Source of the DNA: Paraburkholderia sp. BL25I1N1
GTDB lineage: Bacteria > Pseudomonadota > Gammaproteobacteria > Burkholderiales > Burkholderiaceae
Assembly (NCBI RefSeq): GCF_003002025.1
Contig: NZ_PVZB01000017.1
Location: 1 to 64,000 of the forward strand
Reading direction: 5' to 3'
Length of the DNA stretch: 64,000 nucleotides
The notes under the pieces were generated by a model, which saw nothing but the letters and a program-made list of their open reading frames with translations, searched no databases and was not told where the DNA came from. How positions within the stretch are numbered: the first letter of the stretch is position 1; the number at the start of each line of letters is the position of its first letter. This document shows, piece by piece, positions 28,478 through 37,268 of this stretch. The position numbers and the translations under genes were made by a program.

Positions 28478-29757
28478 CGCAATCCGATCCGCTTCACCCC
28501 GCTAACGGCGCCGCTGCGGCGCCGCCCGTCGAGAGCTTCCGCTCACGCGACTTTCTGCTCTCGCATGTGCAGGACACGCTGCGTTTCTACGCGCCGAACG
28601 TGTTCGACCCGAGCGGCGGCTTTTTCCATTTCTTCCGCGACGACGGTTCGGTCTACGACAAAACCACGCGGCATCTGGTGAGCAGTTGCCGCTACGTCTT
28701 CAACTACGCGATGGCGTATCGCCAGTTCGGCGACCCGCAGCATCTCGAGTACGCGCGCCACGGTTTGCGGTTCCTGCGCGAAGCGCATTGGGACGCGCAG
28801 CACGAAGGCTACGACTGGGAACTCGAATGGCACGACGGCAAGAAGCGCACGCTCGACGCGACGCGCCACTGCTACGGCCTGGCCTTTGTGCTGCTCGCCT
28901 ATTCGCATGCGGCGATGGCCGGCATCGAAGAAGCCAGGCCGATGATCGGCGCAACCTTCGAGCTGATGGAACACCGTTTCTGGGACGCCGCCGCGGGCCT
29001 CTACGCCGACGAAGCGTCGCCCGACTGGCGGGTCAGTTCGTACCGTGGCCAAAACGCGAACATGCACACCACCGAGGCGCTGCTCGCCGCGCACGAAGCA
29101 ACCCGGCATCTCGTCTATCTGGATCGCGCGGAGCGGGTGGCGTCGAATATCACGCTGCGTCAGGCGAAGCTGTCGCAGGGCCTGGTGTGGGAGCACTTTC
29201 ACGCGGACTGGTCGGTCGACTGGCACTACAACGAGGAAGACAGCTCGAACATCTTCCGCCCATGGGGCTTCCAGCCAGGGCACCAGACGGAATGGGCGAA
29301 GCTGCTGCTGATTCTCGAACGCTTCCGTCCGCTGCCGTGGCTGCTGCCACGCGCCATCGAGCTATTCGACGCCGCCATGACGCACGCGTGGGACGAAGAC
29401 CACGGCGGCCTCTACTACGGCTTCGGCCCCGACGGCACCGTGTGCGACCACGACAAGTATTTCTGGGTCCAGGCAGAGACCTTCGCGACGGCCGCGCTGC
29501 TCGGCAAGCGCACCGGCAACGAACGCTTCTGGGACTGGTACGACGAGATCTGGCGCTATAGCTGGGCGCATTTCGTCGATCACAAGTATGGCGCGTGGTA
29601 CCGCATCCTCACGTGCGACAACCGCAAGTACAGCGACGAAAAGAGTCCGGCCGGCAAGACCGACTATCACACCATGGGCGCCTGCTACGAAGTACTGGCC
29701 CACGCGCTGCCCGACGGGGCGGCCGCTGCGCCCGAATCCGCGGAGCAAACAAAATGA
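28474..29757 (+). CDS. AGE-family sugar isomerase (probable D-mannose isomerase)
   Basis: Protein of 427 aa with the (alpha/alpha)6-barrel signature of N-acylglucosamine 2-epimerase relatives. The blocks GFQPGHQTEWAKLLLILERF, HDKYFWVQAETFATAALL and KTDYHTMGACYEVL resemble bacterial D-mannose isomerases rather than renin-binding N-acylglucosamine epimerases. Catalytic His candidates are in GHQTEW and KTDYHTMG. Cytosolic. It overlaps its neighbours on both sides (ATGA). Converting mannose to fructose would feed the adjacent PfkB kinase. The alternative is another ketose/aldose pair such as sulfoquinovose or tagatose. Confidence 0.82.
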   Translation: MTQSDPLHPANGAAAAPPVESFRSRDFLLSHVQDTLRFYAPNVFDPSGGFFHFFRDDGSVYDKTTRHLVSSCRYVFNYAMAYRQFGDPQHLEYARHGLRFLREAHWDAQHEGYDWELEWHDGKKRTLDATRHCYGLAFVLLAYSHAAMAGIEEARPMIGATFELMEHRFWDAAAGLYADEASPDWRVSSYRGQNANMHTTEALLAAHEATRHLVYLDRAERVASNITLRQAKLSQGLVWEHFHADWSVDWHYNEEDSSNIFRPWGFQPGHQTEWAKLLLILERFRPLPWLLPRAIELFDAAMTHAWDEDHGGLYYGFGPDGTVCDHDKYFWVQAETFATAALLGKRTGNERFWDWYDEIWRYSWAHFVDHKYGAWYRILTCDNRKYSDEKSPAGKTDYHTMGACYEVLAHALPDGAAAAPESAEQTK

Positions 29758-30671
29758 GCAATCCCAGCGCGAACCACGAATTCCCCTTCTTCGTCTCAGC
29801 CGGCGACATCCTCACCGATCTCGTGCGCACCGGCACGTCGCAATGGCTCTCGCGTCCTGGCGGCGCCGGCTGGAACGTGGCGCGCTGCGTGGCGCGGCTC
29901 GGTCTGCCGACCGCGTGCGCGGGATCGTTAGGCGTCGACAACTTCTCCGACGAGTTGTGGAACGCAAGCGTCGCGGCCGGGCTCGACATGCGCTTCATGC
30001 AGCGCGTGGAGCGGCCGCCCTTGCTGGCGATCGTCCATCAGACGCATCCGCCCGCGTACTTCTTCATGGGCGAGAACAGCGCCGATCTGGCATTCGATCC
30101 GGCACAACTGCCGGCGGGCTGGATGGGTCAGGTGAAATGGGCGCACTTCGGCTGCATCAGCCTCGTGCGGCAGCCGATCGGCAACACGCTCGCGACGCTG
30201 GCGGCCGAGTTGCGTTCGCAGGGCGTGAAGATCAGTTTCGATCCGAACTACCGCAATCTGATGGAGCACGGCTACGAGCCCACGTTGCGGAAAATGGCCG
30301 CGCTCGCCGATCTGATCAAGGTGTCGGACGAGGACTTGCGCCTGCTGTTCAAGACCGACGACGAAGCGGGCGCACTCGCGCAGTTGCGCGCCATGAATCC
30401 GACCGCCACCGTGCTGGTGACGCGCGGACCGGAGACCGCCGTGCTGATAGACGGCGCGATGGTGACCGAGGCACGGCCGCCGCGCGTCGAGGTGGTGGAT
30501 ACGGTCGGCGCGGGCGATGCGTCGATCGGCGGCTTGCTGTTCAGCCTGATGACCGCGCCGCAGCGGGCGTGGCCTGAGCATCTGGCGTTCGCGCTGGCCG
30601 CCGGCGCGGCCGCTTGCCGCCATGCCGGCGCCCACGCGCCGTCGCTCGATGAGGTGGTCGCGCTGCTGTAA
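29754..30671 (+). CDS. PfkB-family carbohydrate kinase (probable fructokinase)
   Basis: Ribokinase-fold sugar kinase of 305 aa. The sugar-binding GGAGWNVARCVARLG at about residue 37 and the phosphate-transfer motif DTVGAGDASIGGLL near residue 250 (catalytic Asp in GAGD) are visible. The usual GAGDxF reads GAGDAS here. It overlaps the isomerase gene by 4 bases. Given the preceding isomerase, fructose is the likeliest substrate and fructose-6-phosphate the product. No transporter gene lies within the unit. Confidence 0.88.
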   Translation: MSNPSANHEFPFFVSAGDILTDLVRTGTSQWLSRPGGAGWNVARCVARLGLPTACAGSLGVDNFSDELWNASVAAGLDMRFMQRVERPPLLAIVHQTHPPAYFFMGENSADLAFDPAQLPAGWMGQVKWAHFGCISLVRQPIGNTLATLAAELRSQGVKISFDPNYRNLMEHGYEPTLRKMAALADLIKVSDEDLRLLFKTDDEAGALAQLRAMNPTATVLVTRGPETAVLIDGAMVTEARPPRVEVVDTVGAGDASIGGLLFSLMTAPQRAWPEHLAFALAAGAAACRHAGAHAPSLDEVVALL

Positions 30672-30792
30672 TTCTGTTGCCTTGTGCGGCGCGCATTCTC
30701 ACCGGCATGGAGCGCCGCCGGGGCGGAGAACGGAAGCTCCATCATCGTGCTAGGATGAAAAAACCGAAACCTTTGGAAGACGGAGAGACGCC

Positions 30793-31023
30793 ATGGACGA
30801 CATCACCTACACCAAAGGCATTTACACGGCCACTGCCTCCACAAGAGAAGTAGAAAAAGACACCTGGCAGGGCGTGGTCACCCTTTCGCGCGACGAAGGC
30901 GACGCAACCGCCGATCAGGAAACCACGCTGTACGAAGTCGAAGCCACTTCGTCGACGCCGGAGGAGGCCCTTGAGGAAGCCAAAGCGCTTGCTCACCGCA
31001 TCCTCGGAGAAATCGAACTTTAG
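30793..31023 (+). CDS. Small conserved-looking hypothetical protein
   Basis: Acidic protein of 76 aa that I do not recognise. A good ribosome site (GGAG 7 bases upstream) precedes the ATG. The N-terminus MDDITYTKGIYTATASTRE looks beta-rich, and the C-terminus TPEEALEEAKALAHRIL predicts a helix. No signal peptide or membrane segment. It lies 80 bases before another small protein gene, with which it may be co-transcribed. Confidence 0.7.
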   Translation: MDDITYTKGIYTATASTREVEKDTWQGVVTLSRDEGDATADQETTLYEVEATSSTPEEALEEAKALAHRILGEIEL

Positions 31024-31103
31024 GCAGCAACCGGCGCCGCGTCTTTCGCGTTCTCGTTTGTCGTCGCTCGGCGCCACCCTGAACCAAACGGCCGGAGGCG
31101 GTC

Positions 31104-31349
31104 ATGGCTGAACAGCTCTTCCTCTACGGCGTGTATTCCATTCACGTCCGCCCGCTCGAACTCAATGGTGCCCGCTGGGACGCGGAATACGAAATCCGCC
31201 ATCGCGAGAAAGCCGTCAAACCGTGGACGACGGTAGGCGGCGACAATGGCTACGGCGACGAGACCGAAGCGGTCGCGGCCGCTCATCAGCAAGCCGTCGA
31301 CGATATCGAACACGGCGCAGGCATCCCCAAGCCGCGAGCCTTTCCGTAA
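31104..31349 (+). CDS. Small hypothetical protein
   Basis: Protein of 81 aa with a strong ribosome site (GGAGG 5 bases before the ATG). It opens LYGVYSIHVRPLELNGARWD and ends in a helix EAVAAAHQQAVDDIEHG. Like the preceding 76-aa protein it appears to be a beta-rich domain followed by one helix, so the two may be related. No function can be assigned. Confidence 0.7.
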   Translation: MAEQLFLYGVYSIHVRPLELNGARWDAEYEIRHREKAVKPWTTVGGDNGYGDETEAVAAAHQQAVDDIEHGAGIPKPRAFP

Positions 31350-31596
31350 GTTCGCAGCGTGCGCACGCCGCGGTTCGCGTGCGTGACCGCGTGACTGCGT
31401 GACTGCTGCGTGCTTGCTTCCAAGCGCGGTGCGAGCCCATTGAAGCCGGTCGATACGCCGGGCCGAAACATTATGCAGGCATGGCGAACTCACGGCAGCG
31501 CCGCACCGTCGCGCCCCACGCGCCACGCCGAAAATCACCTTTCGAGGACGAGGCGGCGTGCTACGCTTTGGCCGTTTTCATCTCCACGAGTTTGCG

Positions 31597-32568
31597 ATGG
31601 CGACCGAACCGTCAGACCGTCCTTCCGGCTTCGGCGACGCTGAAGCTCGTGCATCGACGCGCCGCCCAACAGGCAGCCGCGAATTCCGCCTGGACGATCG
31701 CGTGGTCATCGATCACGGCATGCCGACGCCGCTCTGGCAGGATCTCTATCATCGCGCGCTCGTGGTTCGCTGGCCGGTTTTTTTCGTATCGCTCGGGGTC
31801 TTGTTCCTGCTGCTCAACACCACGTTCGCCGCGCTCTACATGCTGGGCAACGCGCCCATCGCCAATCAGTTTCCCGCCGGTTTTGGTGGCGCGTTTTTCT
31901 TCAGCGTCGAGACGCTCGCCACGGTCGGATATGGCGACATGCATCCGCAAACCGTCTACGCGCACTGGATCGCCACGCTGGAAATTTTTGTCGGCATGTC
32001 CGGCATCGCGTTGGCAACGGGGCTCATCTTCGCGCGCTTCTCGCGCCCGCACGCCAAGATCATCTTTGCCCGCTACGCGGTGATCCGACCGCTCGACGGA
32101 CGCATGACGCTCATGGTGCGCTCGGCCAACGCGCGTCAGAACGTGATCGCCGAGGCGCGCGCGCGGCTGCGGATTCTGCGCACGGAAACCACGGTCGAAG
32201 GTTATACGTTGCGCAAGCTCTATGACCTCACGCTGGTTCGCGATCAACACCCGGTATTCAAACTGGGCTGGACCGTGATGCACATTGTCGATGAAAGCAG
32301 TCCGCTATTCGGCGAGACCGCGGAAACGCTCAATAAACGCGGCACGTTGCTGCTGCTCACACTCGAAGGCATCGACGAGTCAACCTCGCAAACCATGCAG
32401 GCGCGCCACACGTGGTCGTGCGACGAGATCTACTGGCAGCACCGTTTCGTCGACATCATGACCGAGAAAGACGGCGTGAGCCATATCGACTACGCGCATT
32501 TCAATGAGATCGTGCCGCTCGACGACGCGCCGGTCGCGAGCGCTGCAACGCTGCGGACCTTGCCGTAA
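31597..32568 (+). CDS. Inward-rectifier potassium channel, KirBac1.1-like
   Basis: Membrane channel subunit of 323 aa. Outer helix WPVFFVSLGVLFLLLNTTFAAL, pore helix and selectivity filter ATVGYGDMHPQ (Thr109 to Asp114), inner helix with ATLEIFVGMSGIALATG, and a cytoplasmic immunoglobulin-like domain (about 150-310) with GRMTLMVRSANARQNVI are all visible. The match to B. pseudomallei KirBac1.1 extends through the whole protein (recognised from memory). It forms a tetramer and passes potassium. The ATG at 31597 is preferred to an in-frame GTG at 31558. It stands as a single gene. Confidence 0.93.
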   Translation: MATEPSDRPSGFGDAEARASTRRPTGSREFRLDDRVVIDHGMPTPLWQDLYHRALVVRWPVFFVSLGVLFLLLNTTFAALYMLGNAPIANQFPAGFGGAFFFSVETLATVGYGDMHPQTVYAHWIATLEIFVGMSGIALATGLIFARFSRPHAKIIFARYAVIRPLDGRMTLMVRSANARQNVIAEARARLRILRTETTVEGYTLRKLYDLTLVRDQHPVFKLGWTVMHIVDESSPLFGETAETLNKRGTLLLLTLEGIDESTSQTMQARHTWSCDEIYWQHRFVDIMTEKDGVSHIDYAHFNEIVPLDDAPVASAATLRTLP

Positions 32569-32767
32569 TCAGGTTCGGACCGCACCAGGGCTTACCCGAC
32601 TCCGCCCGTTGCGCGGCAGATCCATCTCAAAACTTCATTAAAACGCGCGGGTCTTCGCGCCCATTTGCGACTGTCCGGGCAAAGTAGAAAAAATCCTCTC
32701 TCATTGGCGCTAAAAAATAGAGTCTCTTTCGCTGCGTCACCTTCGTGGTCCCCACCACCGCGCGCGG

Positions 32768-32824
32768 ATGCAAACCGCAACTATGTTGCATGGGATCGGA
32801 GTAAGCGCTGAAGCGCCAACTCCG
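32768..32824 (+). promoter_or_regulatory. Possible structured leader of the indolepyruvate oxidoreductase gene
   Basis: Two hairpins lie close together before the start codon. ATGCAA (32768-32773) pairs with TTGCAT (32786-32791). CGGAGT-aa-GCGCT then pairs with AGCGC-ca-ACTCCG (32797-32824), with a two-base loop and a symmetric internal loop. The RNA could be a regulatory leader. It matches no riboswitch class I know. Confidence 0.35.
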
Positions 32825-32845
32825 GCCGACAACGGAGACTCACCC

Positions 32846-35800
32846 ATGACCGCTCGCCTGCCCATCGACGGCACGCCCGCACTGGCCGATTACAAGCTTT
32901 CCGACAACCTCACCGCCACGCGCGGCCGGATCTTCCTGACCGGCACGCAGGCGCTGGTGCGTCTTGTGCTCATGCAGCGCGCCGCCGACAAGGCGCGCGG
33001 CATGAATACCGCGGGCTTCATCAGCGGCTATCGCGGGTCGCCGCTCGGCATGGTCGACCAGCAGTTGTGGAAAGCGAACAAACTGCTCGCGGCGAGTGAT
33101 ATCCGCTTTTTGCCCGCCATCAACGAAGAACTCGGCGGCACCGCCGTGCTCGGCACGCAGCGGGTCGAATCGGATCCGGAGCGCACCGTCGAAGGCGTGT
33201 TCGCGATGTGGTACGGCAAGGGCCCGGGCGTGGATCGCGCCGGCGACGCGCTCAAGCACGGCAACGCCTACGGCTCGTCGCCGCACGGCGGCGTGCTGGT
33301 GGTGGCCGGCGACGACCACGGCTGCGTGTCCTCATCGATGCCGCATCAAAGCGACTTCGCGATGATGGCGTGGCATATGCCGGTGGTGAATCCGTCGAAT
33401 ATCGCCGACATGCTCGAGTTCGGCTTGTATGGCTGGGAGTTGTCGCGCTTTTCGGGCGCGTGGGTTGGCTACAAGGCAATCTCCGAAACGGTCGAATCAG
33501 GCTCGACGGTCGATCTCGACGCGCTGCGCACCGACTGGACCATGCCGCAGGATTTCGAAGCGCCCGCTGGCGGCCTGCATAATCGCTGGCCCGATCTGCC
33601 GAGCCTGACGATCGAATCGCGGATGCACGCGAAGCTCGACGCGGTGCGCCACTTCGCGCGCGTGAACAGCATCGACAAATGGATCGCGCCGAGCCCGCAT
33701 GCGAACGTTGGGATCGTGACGTGCGGCAAGGCGCATCTGGACCTGATGGAAACGCTGCGCCGCCTCGACCTGACGGTCGCCGATCTGGAAGCGGCCGGCG
33801 TGCGCATCTACAAGGTCGGCCTGTCGTTTCCGCTGGAGATGACGCGGATCGACGCGTTCGTCTCCGGCCTGTCCGAAGTGCTGGTGATCGAGGAGAAAGG
33901 CCCGGTCATCGAACAGCAGATCAAGGACTATCTGTACAACCGCACGCAAGGCGCGCGGCCGATCGTGGTCGGCAAGAACGCCGAAGACGGCACGCTGCTG
34001 CTGTCGTCGCTCGGTGAATTGCGGCCGTCGCGCATTCTGCCGGTGTTCGCCGACTGGCTCGCGAAGCACAAGCCCGCGCTCGATCGCCGCGAACGCGTGG
34101 TCGATCTGGTCGCGCCGCAAATTCTTTCGAACGCTGCGGACAGCGTGAAGCGCACGCCGTACTTCTGCTCGGGCTGCCCGCACAACACGTCGACCAAAGT
34201 GCCGGAAGGATCGATCGCGCATGCGGGCATCGGCTGTCACTTCATGGCCTCGTGGATGGAGCGCGACACGACCGGTCTCATCCAGATGGGCGGCGAAGGC
34301 GTGGACTGGGCTTCGCATTCGATGTTCACGAAAACGCGTCACGTGTTCCAGAATCTCGGCGACGGCACCTACTTCCACTCGGGCATTCTGGCGATCCGCC
34401 AGGCCGTGGCCGCGAAGGCCACGATCACGTACAAGATTCTCTATAACGACGCCGTCGCGATGACGGGTGGCCAGCCCGTGGACGGCAGCATCTCGGTGCC
34501 GCAGATCGCGCGTCAGGTGGAAGCCGAAGGCGTGTCGCGCTTCGTCGTGGTCAGCGACGAGCCGGAGAAATACGATGGCCATCACGACCAGTTCCCGAAG
34601 GGCACCACGTTTCACCATCGCAGCGAGATGGATACCGTGCAGCGCCAATTGCGCGACACCGACGGCGTGACGGTGCTGATCTATGACCAGACCTGTGCGG
34701 CGGAAAAACGCCGGCGCCGGAAAAAAGGTGAATTCCCCGATCCGGACAAGCGTCTCTTCATCAATGAAGAGGTTTGCGAAGGCTGCGGAGATTGCGGCGT
34801 ACAGTCGAATTGCCTGTCAGTGGAACCGGTTGAAACGGCCTTGGGCCGCAAGCGCCGCATCGATCAATCGTCGTGCAACAAAGACTATTCGTGCGTGAAC
34901 GGCTTCTGCCCGAGCTTCGTCACGGTGGAAGGCGGCAAGCTGAAGAAAGCCGCGGGCGCCGCGTTCGATCCGCAAGCGCTAGCCGCTCGCGTCGAAGCAC
35001 TGCCGATTCCTGCGACGCATCTCGACGCCGCGCCGTACGACATTCTGGTGACGGGCGTCGGCGGCACGGGCGTCGTGACGGTCGGCGCATTGATCAGCAT
35101 GGCGGCGCATCTGGAAGGCAAGAGCGCATCGGTGCTCGACTTCATGGGCTTCGCGCAAAAGGGCGGCTCGGTGCTGTCGTTCGTGCGCTTCGCCGCGCGC
35201 GACGAGTGGCTCAACCAGGTGCGTATCGACACCCAACAGGCCGACGTGCTGCTCGCCTGCGATATGGTGGTCGGCGCCAGCGCCGATGCGCTGCAAACGG
35301 TGCGTCATGGCCGCACGCGCATCGTCGTGAACACGCATGCAATTCCGAACGCCACGTTCGTGACCAATCCGGACGCGACGCTGCACGCCGACGCATTGCT
35401 CGACAAGATGCGTCACGCGGCCGGGCCGGAGCGCATGTCGACATGCGATGCACAAGCGCTCGCCACGCGTTTTCTCGGCGACACGATCGGCGCGAACATT
35501 CTGATGCTCGGTTATGCCTGGCAACTCGGTCTGGTGCCCGTATCGTTCGGCGCGATGATGCGTGCGATCGAATTGAACAACGTCGCGGTGCAGATGAATC
35601 AGCTGGCGTTTTCGATCGGCCGCCTCGCCGCCGAAGATCCCGCCGCGCTCGAAGCGCTGTGGCAAGCGCGGCATCTCGCCAGGCAGAGCGTGCGCGTGGA
35701 TACGCTCGACGAACTGATCGCGCATCGCGAAGGACGTCTGCAGACATATGGCGGCGCGAGCTACGTGAAGCGCTATCGCGCGCTAGTAGAGGCGGCACGT

Positions 35801-36433
35801 CGCGCGGAAACCTCGGTGGATGCGAAGAGCGAGCGCGTGACGCGCGCGGTGGCGACCACGTTCTATCGTCTGCTCGCGGTGAAGGACGAATACGAAGTAG
35901 CGCGTCTGCATACGGATGCGGCCTTCCGCGAAGCACTGGAAGCGCAATTCGAAGGCGTGGCCGGCAAGGACTTCGGCATCAAGTTCAATCTCGCGCCGCC
36001 GACGCTCACGCGTCCTGAACCGGGCAAGAATCCTTCTAAAAAAACCTTTGGTCAATGGATGTGGCCGGTGCTCGGCGCGCTGGCGAAATTCAGCAGCCTG
36101 CGCGGCACGATGCTCGATCCGTTCGGCCGCACGCTGGAACGCAAGATGGAACGCGAACTCGCGGGCGATTATGAAACCACGTTGCAGCGCGCGCTCGCGA
36201 AGCTCGATGCCGGCAATCTGGAAGACGTGGCAAAGCTCGCCGACCTGCACGCTCGTGTGCGCGGTTATGGTCACGTGAAACTCGCGAATCTGGCGGGTGT
36301 GAAGCGTGGTGAGCGCGATCTGGCCGCACGCTTGCAGATCGAAGCGGCGACGGGTGAGTCGGTGCGGAAATCGCTGGAGGAGGTAAAGGGCGCGGGGCAG
36401 TTGCGCGGGATTCCGGTGGTCGTGGCGAAATAG
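32846..36433 (+). CDS. Indolepyruvate ferredoxin oxidoreductase, fused subunits
   Basis: TPP and Fe-S enzyme of 1195 aa that oxidatively decarboxylates aryl pyruvates from aromatic or branched-chain amino acids to acyl-CoA, with ferredoxin or a similar acceptor. The N-terminal two thirds carry the alpha-type pyrimidine and TPP domains (GFISGYRGSPLGMVD; GIGCHFMASWM and GGEGVDWASHSM). A Cys-rich segment CEGCGDC from Cys644 binds Fe-S. The C-terminal third is the beta/gamma subunit (VTGVGGTGVVTVGAL). The start at ATG 32846 has GGAG 8 bases upstream; an earlier in-frame ATG at 32768 is possible. A terminator follows. Confidence 0.93.
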   Translation: MTARLPIDGTPALADYKLSDNLTATRGRIFLTGTQALVRLVLMQRAADKARGMNTAGFISGYRGSPLGMVDQQLWKANKLLAASDIRFLPAINEELGGTAVLGTQRVESDPERTVEGVFAMWYGKGPGVDRAGDALKHGNAYGSSPHGGVLVVAGDDHGCVSSSMPHQSDFAMMAWHMPVVNPSNIADMLEFGLYGWELSRFSGAWVGYKAISETVESGSTVDLDALRTDWTMPQDFEAPAGGLHNRWPDLPSLTIESRMHAKLDAVRHFARVNSIDKWIAPSPHANVGIVTCGKAHLDLMETLRRLDLTVADLEAAGVRIYKVGLSFPLEMTRIDAFVSGLSEVLVIEEKGPVIEQQIKDYLYNRTQGARPIVVGKNAEDGTLLLSSLGELRPSRILPVFADWLAKHKPALDRRERVVDLVAPQILSNAADSVKRTPYFCSGCPHNTSTKVPEGSIAHAGIGCHFMASWMERDTTGLIQMGGEGVDWASHSMFTKTRHVFQNLGDGTYFHSGILAIRQAVAAKATITYKILYNDAVAMTGGQPVDGSISVPQIARQVEAEGVSRFVVVSDEPEKYDGHHDQFPKGTTFHHRSEMDTVQRQLRDTDGVTVLIYDQTCAAEKRRRRKKGEFPDPDKRLFINEEVCEGCGDCGVQSNCLSVEPVETALGRKRRIDQSSCNKDYSCVNGFCPSFVTVEGGKLKKAAGAAFDPQALAARVEALPIPATHLDAAPYDILVTGVGGTGVVTVGALISMAAHLEGKSASVLDFMGFAQKGGSVLSFVRFAARDEWLNQVRIDTQQADVLLACDMVVGASADALQTVRHGRTRIVVNTHAIPNATFVTNPDATLHADALLDKMRHAAGPERMSTCDAQALATRFLGDTIGANILMLGYAWQLGLVPVSFGAMMRAIELNNVAVQMNQLAFSIGRLAAEDPAALEALWQARHLARQSVRVDTLDELIAHREGRLQTYGGASYVKRYRALVEAARRAETSVDAKSERVTRAVATTFYRLLAVKDEYEVARLHTDAAFREALEAQFEGVAGKDFGIKFNLAPPTLTRPEPGKNPSKKTFGQWMWPVLGALAKFSSLRGTMLDPFGRTLERKMERELAGDYETTLQRALAKLDAGNLEDVAKLADLHARVRGYGHVKLANLAGVKRGERDLAARLQIEAATGESVRKSLEEVKGAGQLRGIPVVVAK

Positions 36434-36463
36434 TTTTTTGGGCCTCGTAGAGGCAAGTAAATT

Positions 36464-36500
36464 AATGCCGCTTGGAGAGCGATCTCGAAGCGGCATTTTT
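36464..36500 (+). terminator. Terminator after the indolepyruvate oxidoreductase gene
   Basis: AATGCCGCTT pairs with AAGCGGCATT across a 14-base loop, followed by five T. Its left side is A/T-rich too, so it may also serve cutC on the other strand. Confidence 0.88.
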
Positions 36501-36527
36501 CTTTGCTTCGCTGGTTTAGCTATTGAT

Positions 36528-37223
36528 TCATGCGCTCGCCAATAGTGCGCGCACCTTTGCAATCTTGTCTGGATCGACCGGCGCGAGACCGTCGCTGTTC
36601 ACGCGCACACCCGAGCCAAAATGCACAGCTTCAACTTGTGTTCTGCTCACGAAGCCGGCAATCGCATCGACCGTCAAGCCGGCTCCGGCCAAGACGGTGC
36701 AATGCGAACCGGCCGCTTGCCGCACCAATTCTCGAATCGTGTCTTCTGCGTGCAGCACCGAAGGTTGTCCTCCCGAAGTCAACACGTTCGTCACAGCGTC
36801 AAAACCAAGCAGCACATCGAATGAACGGCGCAAATCCCGCGCTTCGTCGAATGCGCGATGGAAGGTGATAGCCAGTCCATCCGCTGCATCGATCGCACGG
36901 GCAAGGCCTTCGCGGTCGATCTCGCCGGCGGCGTTCAGCATGCCGATCACCATGCCATTCGCGCCTGCCGCTTTCACCGCGCGCACGTCGCGCAGCATCA
37001 CTGCGTAGTCGTCGGCGTCGTAGACGAACGAGCGGCTATGCGGCCGCACGATCACATTCACCGGTATCTCGACTGCGGCGACTGCCGCTTCGATCAGCCC
37101 GACGCTCGGCGTTAAACCGCCCTCGCCCATCGCGGTGACAAGTTCGAGACGGTCAGCGCCGGCTTGCGCGGCAAGGCGCGCATCGGCAACGGTCGTGGCA
37201 ATGACTTCAAGGAGGACGGACAT
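36528..37223 (-). CDS. cutC: CutC family protein
   Basis: TIM-barrel protein of 231 aa. It starts MSVLLEVIATTVADARLA, with AGADRLELVTAMGEGGLTPS, VNVIVRPHSRSFVY, ITFHRAFDE and VLTSGGQPSVL, all standard CutC motifs. The family was first linked to copper tolerance, but later work questions a direct role; it may be a sugar or other isomerase-like enzyme. It stands 45 bases upstream of an EAL gene stop, in the same direction. Confidence 0.92.
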   Translation of the reverse strand: MSVLLEVIATTVADARLAAQAGADRLELVTAMGEGGLTPSVGLIEAAVAAVEIPVNVIVRPHSRSFVYDADDYAVMLRDVRAVKAAGANGMVIGMLNAAGEIDREGLARAIDAADGLAITFHRAFDEARDLRRSFDVLLGFDAVTNVLTSGGQPSVLHAEDTIRELVRQAAGSHCTVLAGAGLTVDAIAGFVSRTQVEAVHFGSGVRVNSDGLAPVDPDKIAKVRALLASA

Positions 37224-37268
37224 AAGCGCGGCTGAGTGTCGTTAAATATCGTTGAAAACGACATGATC

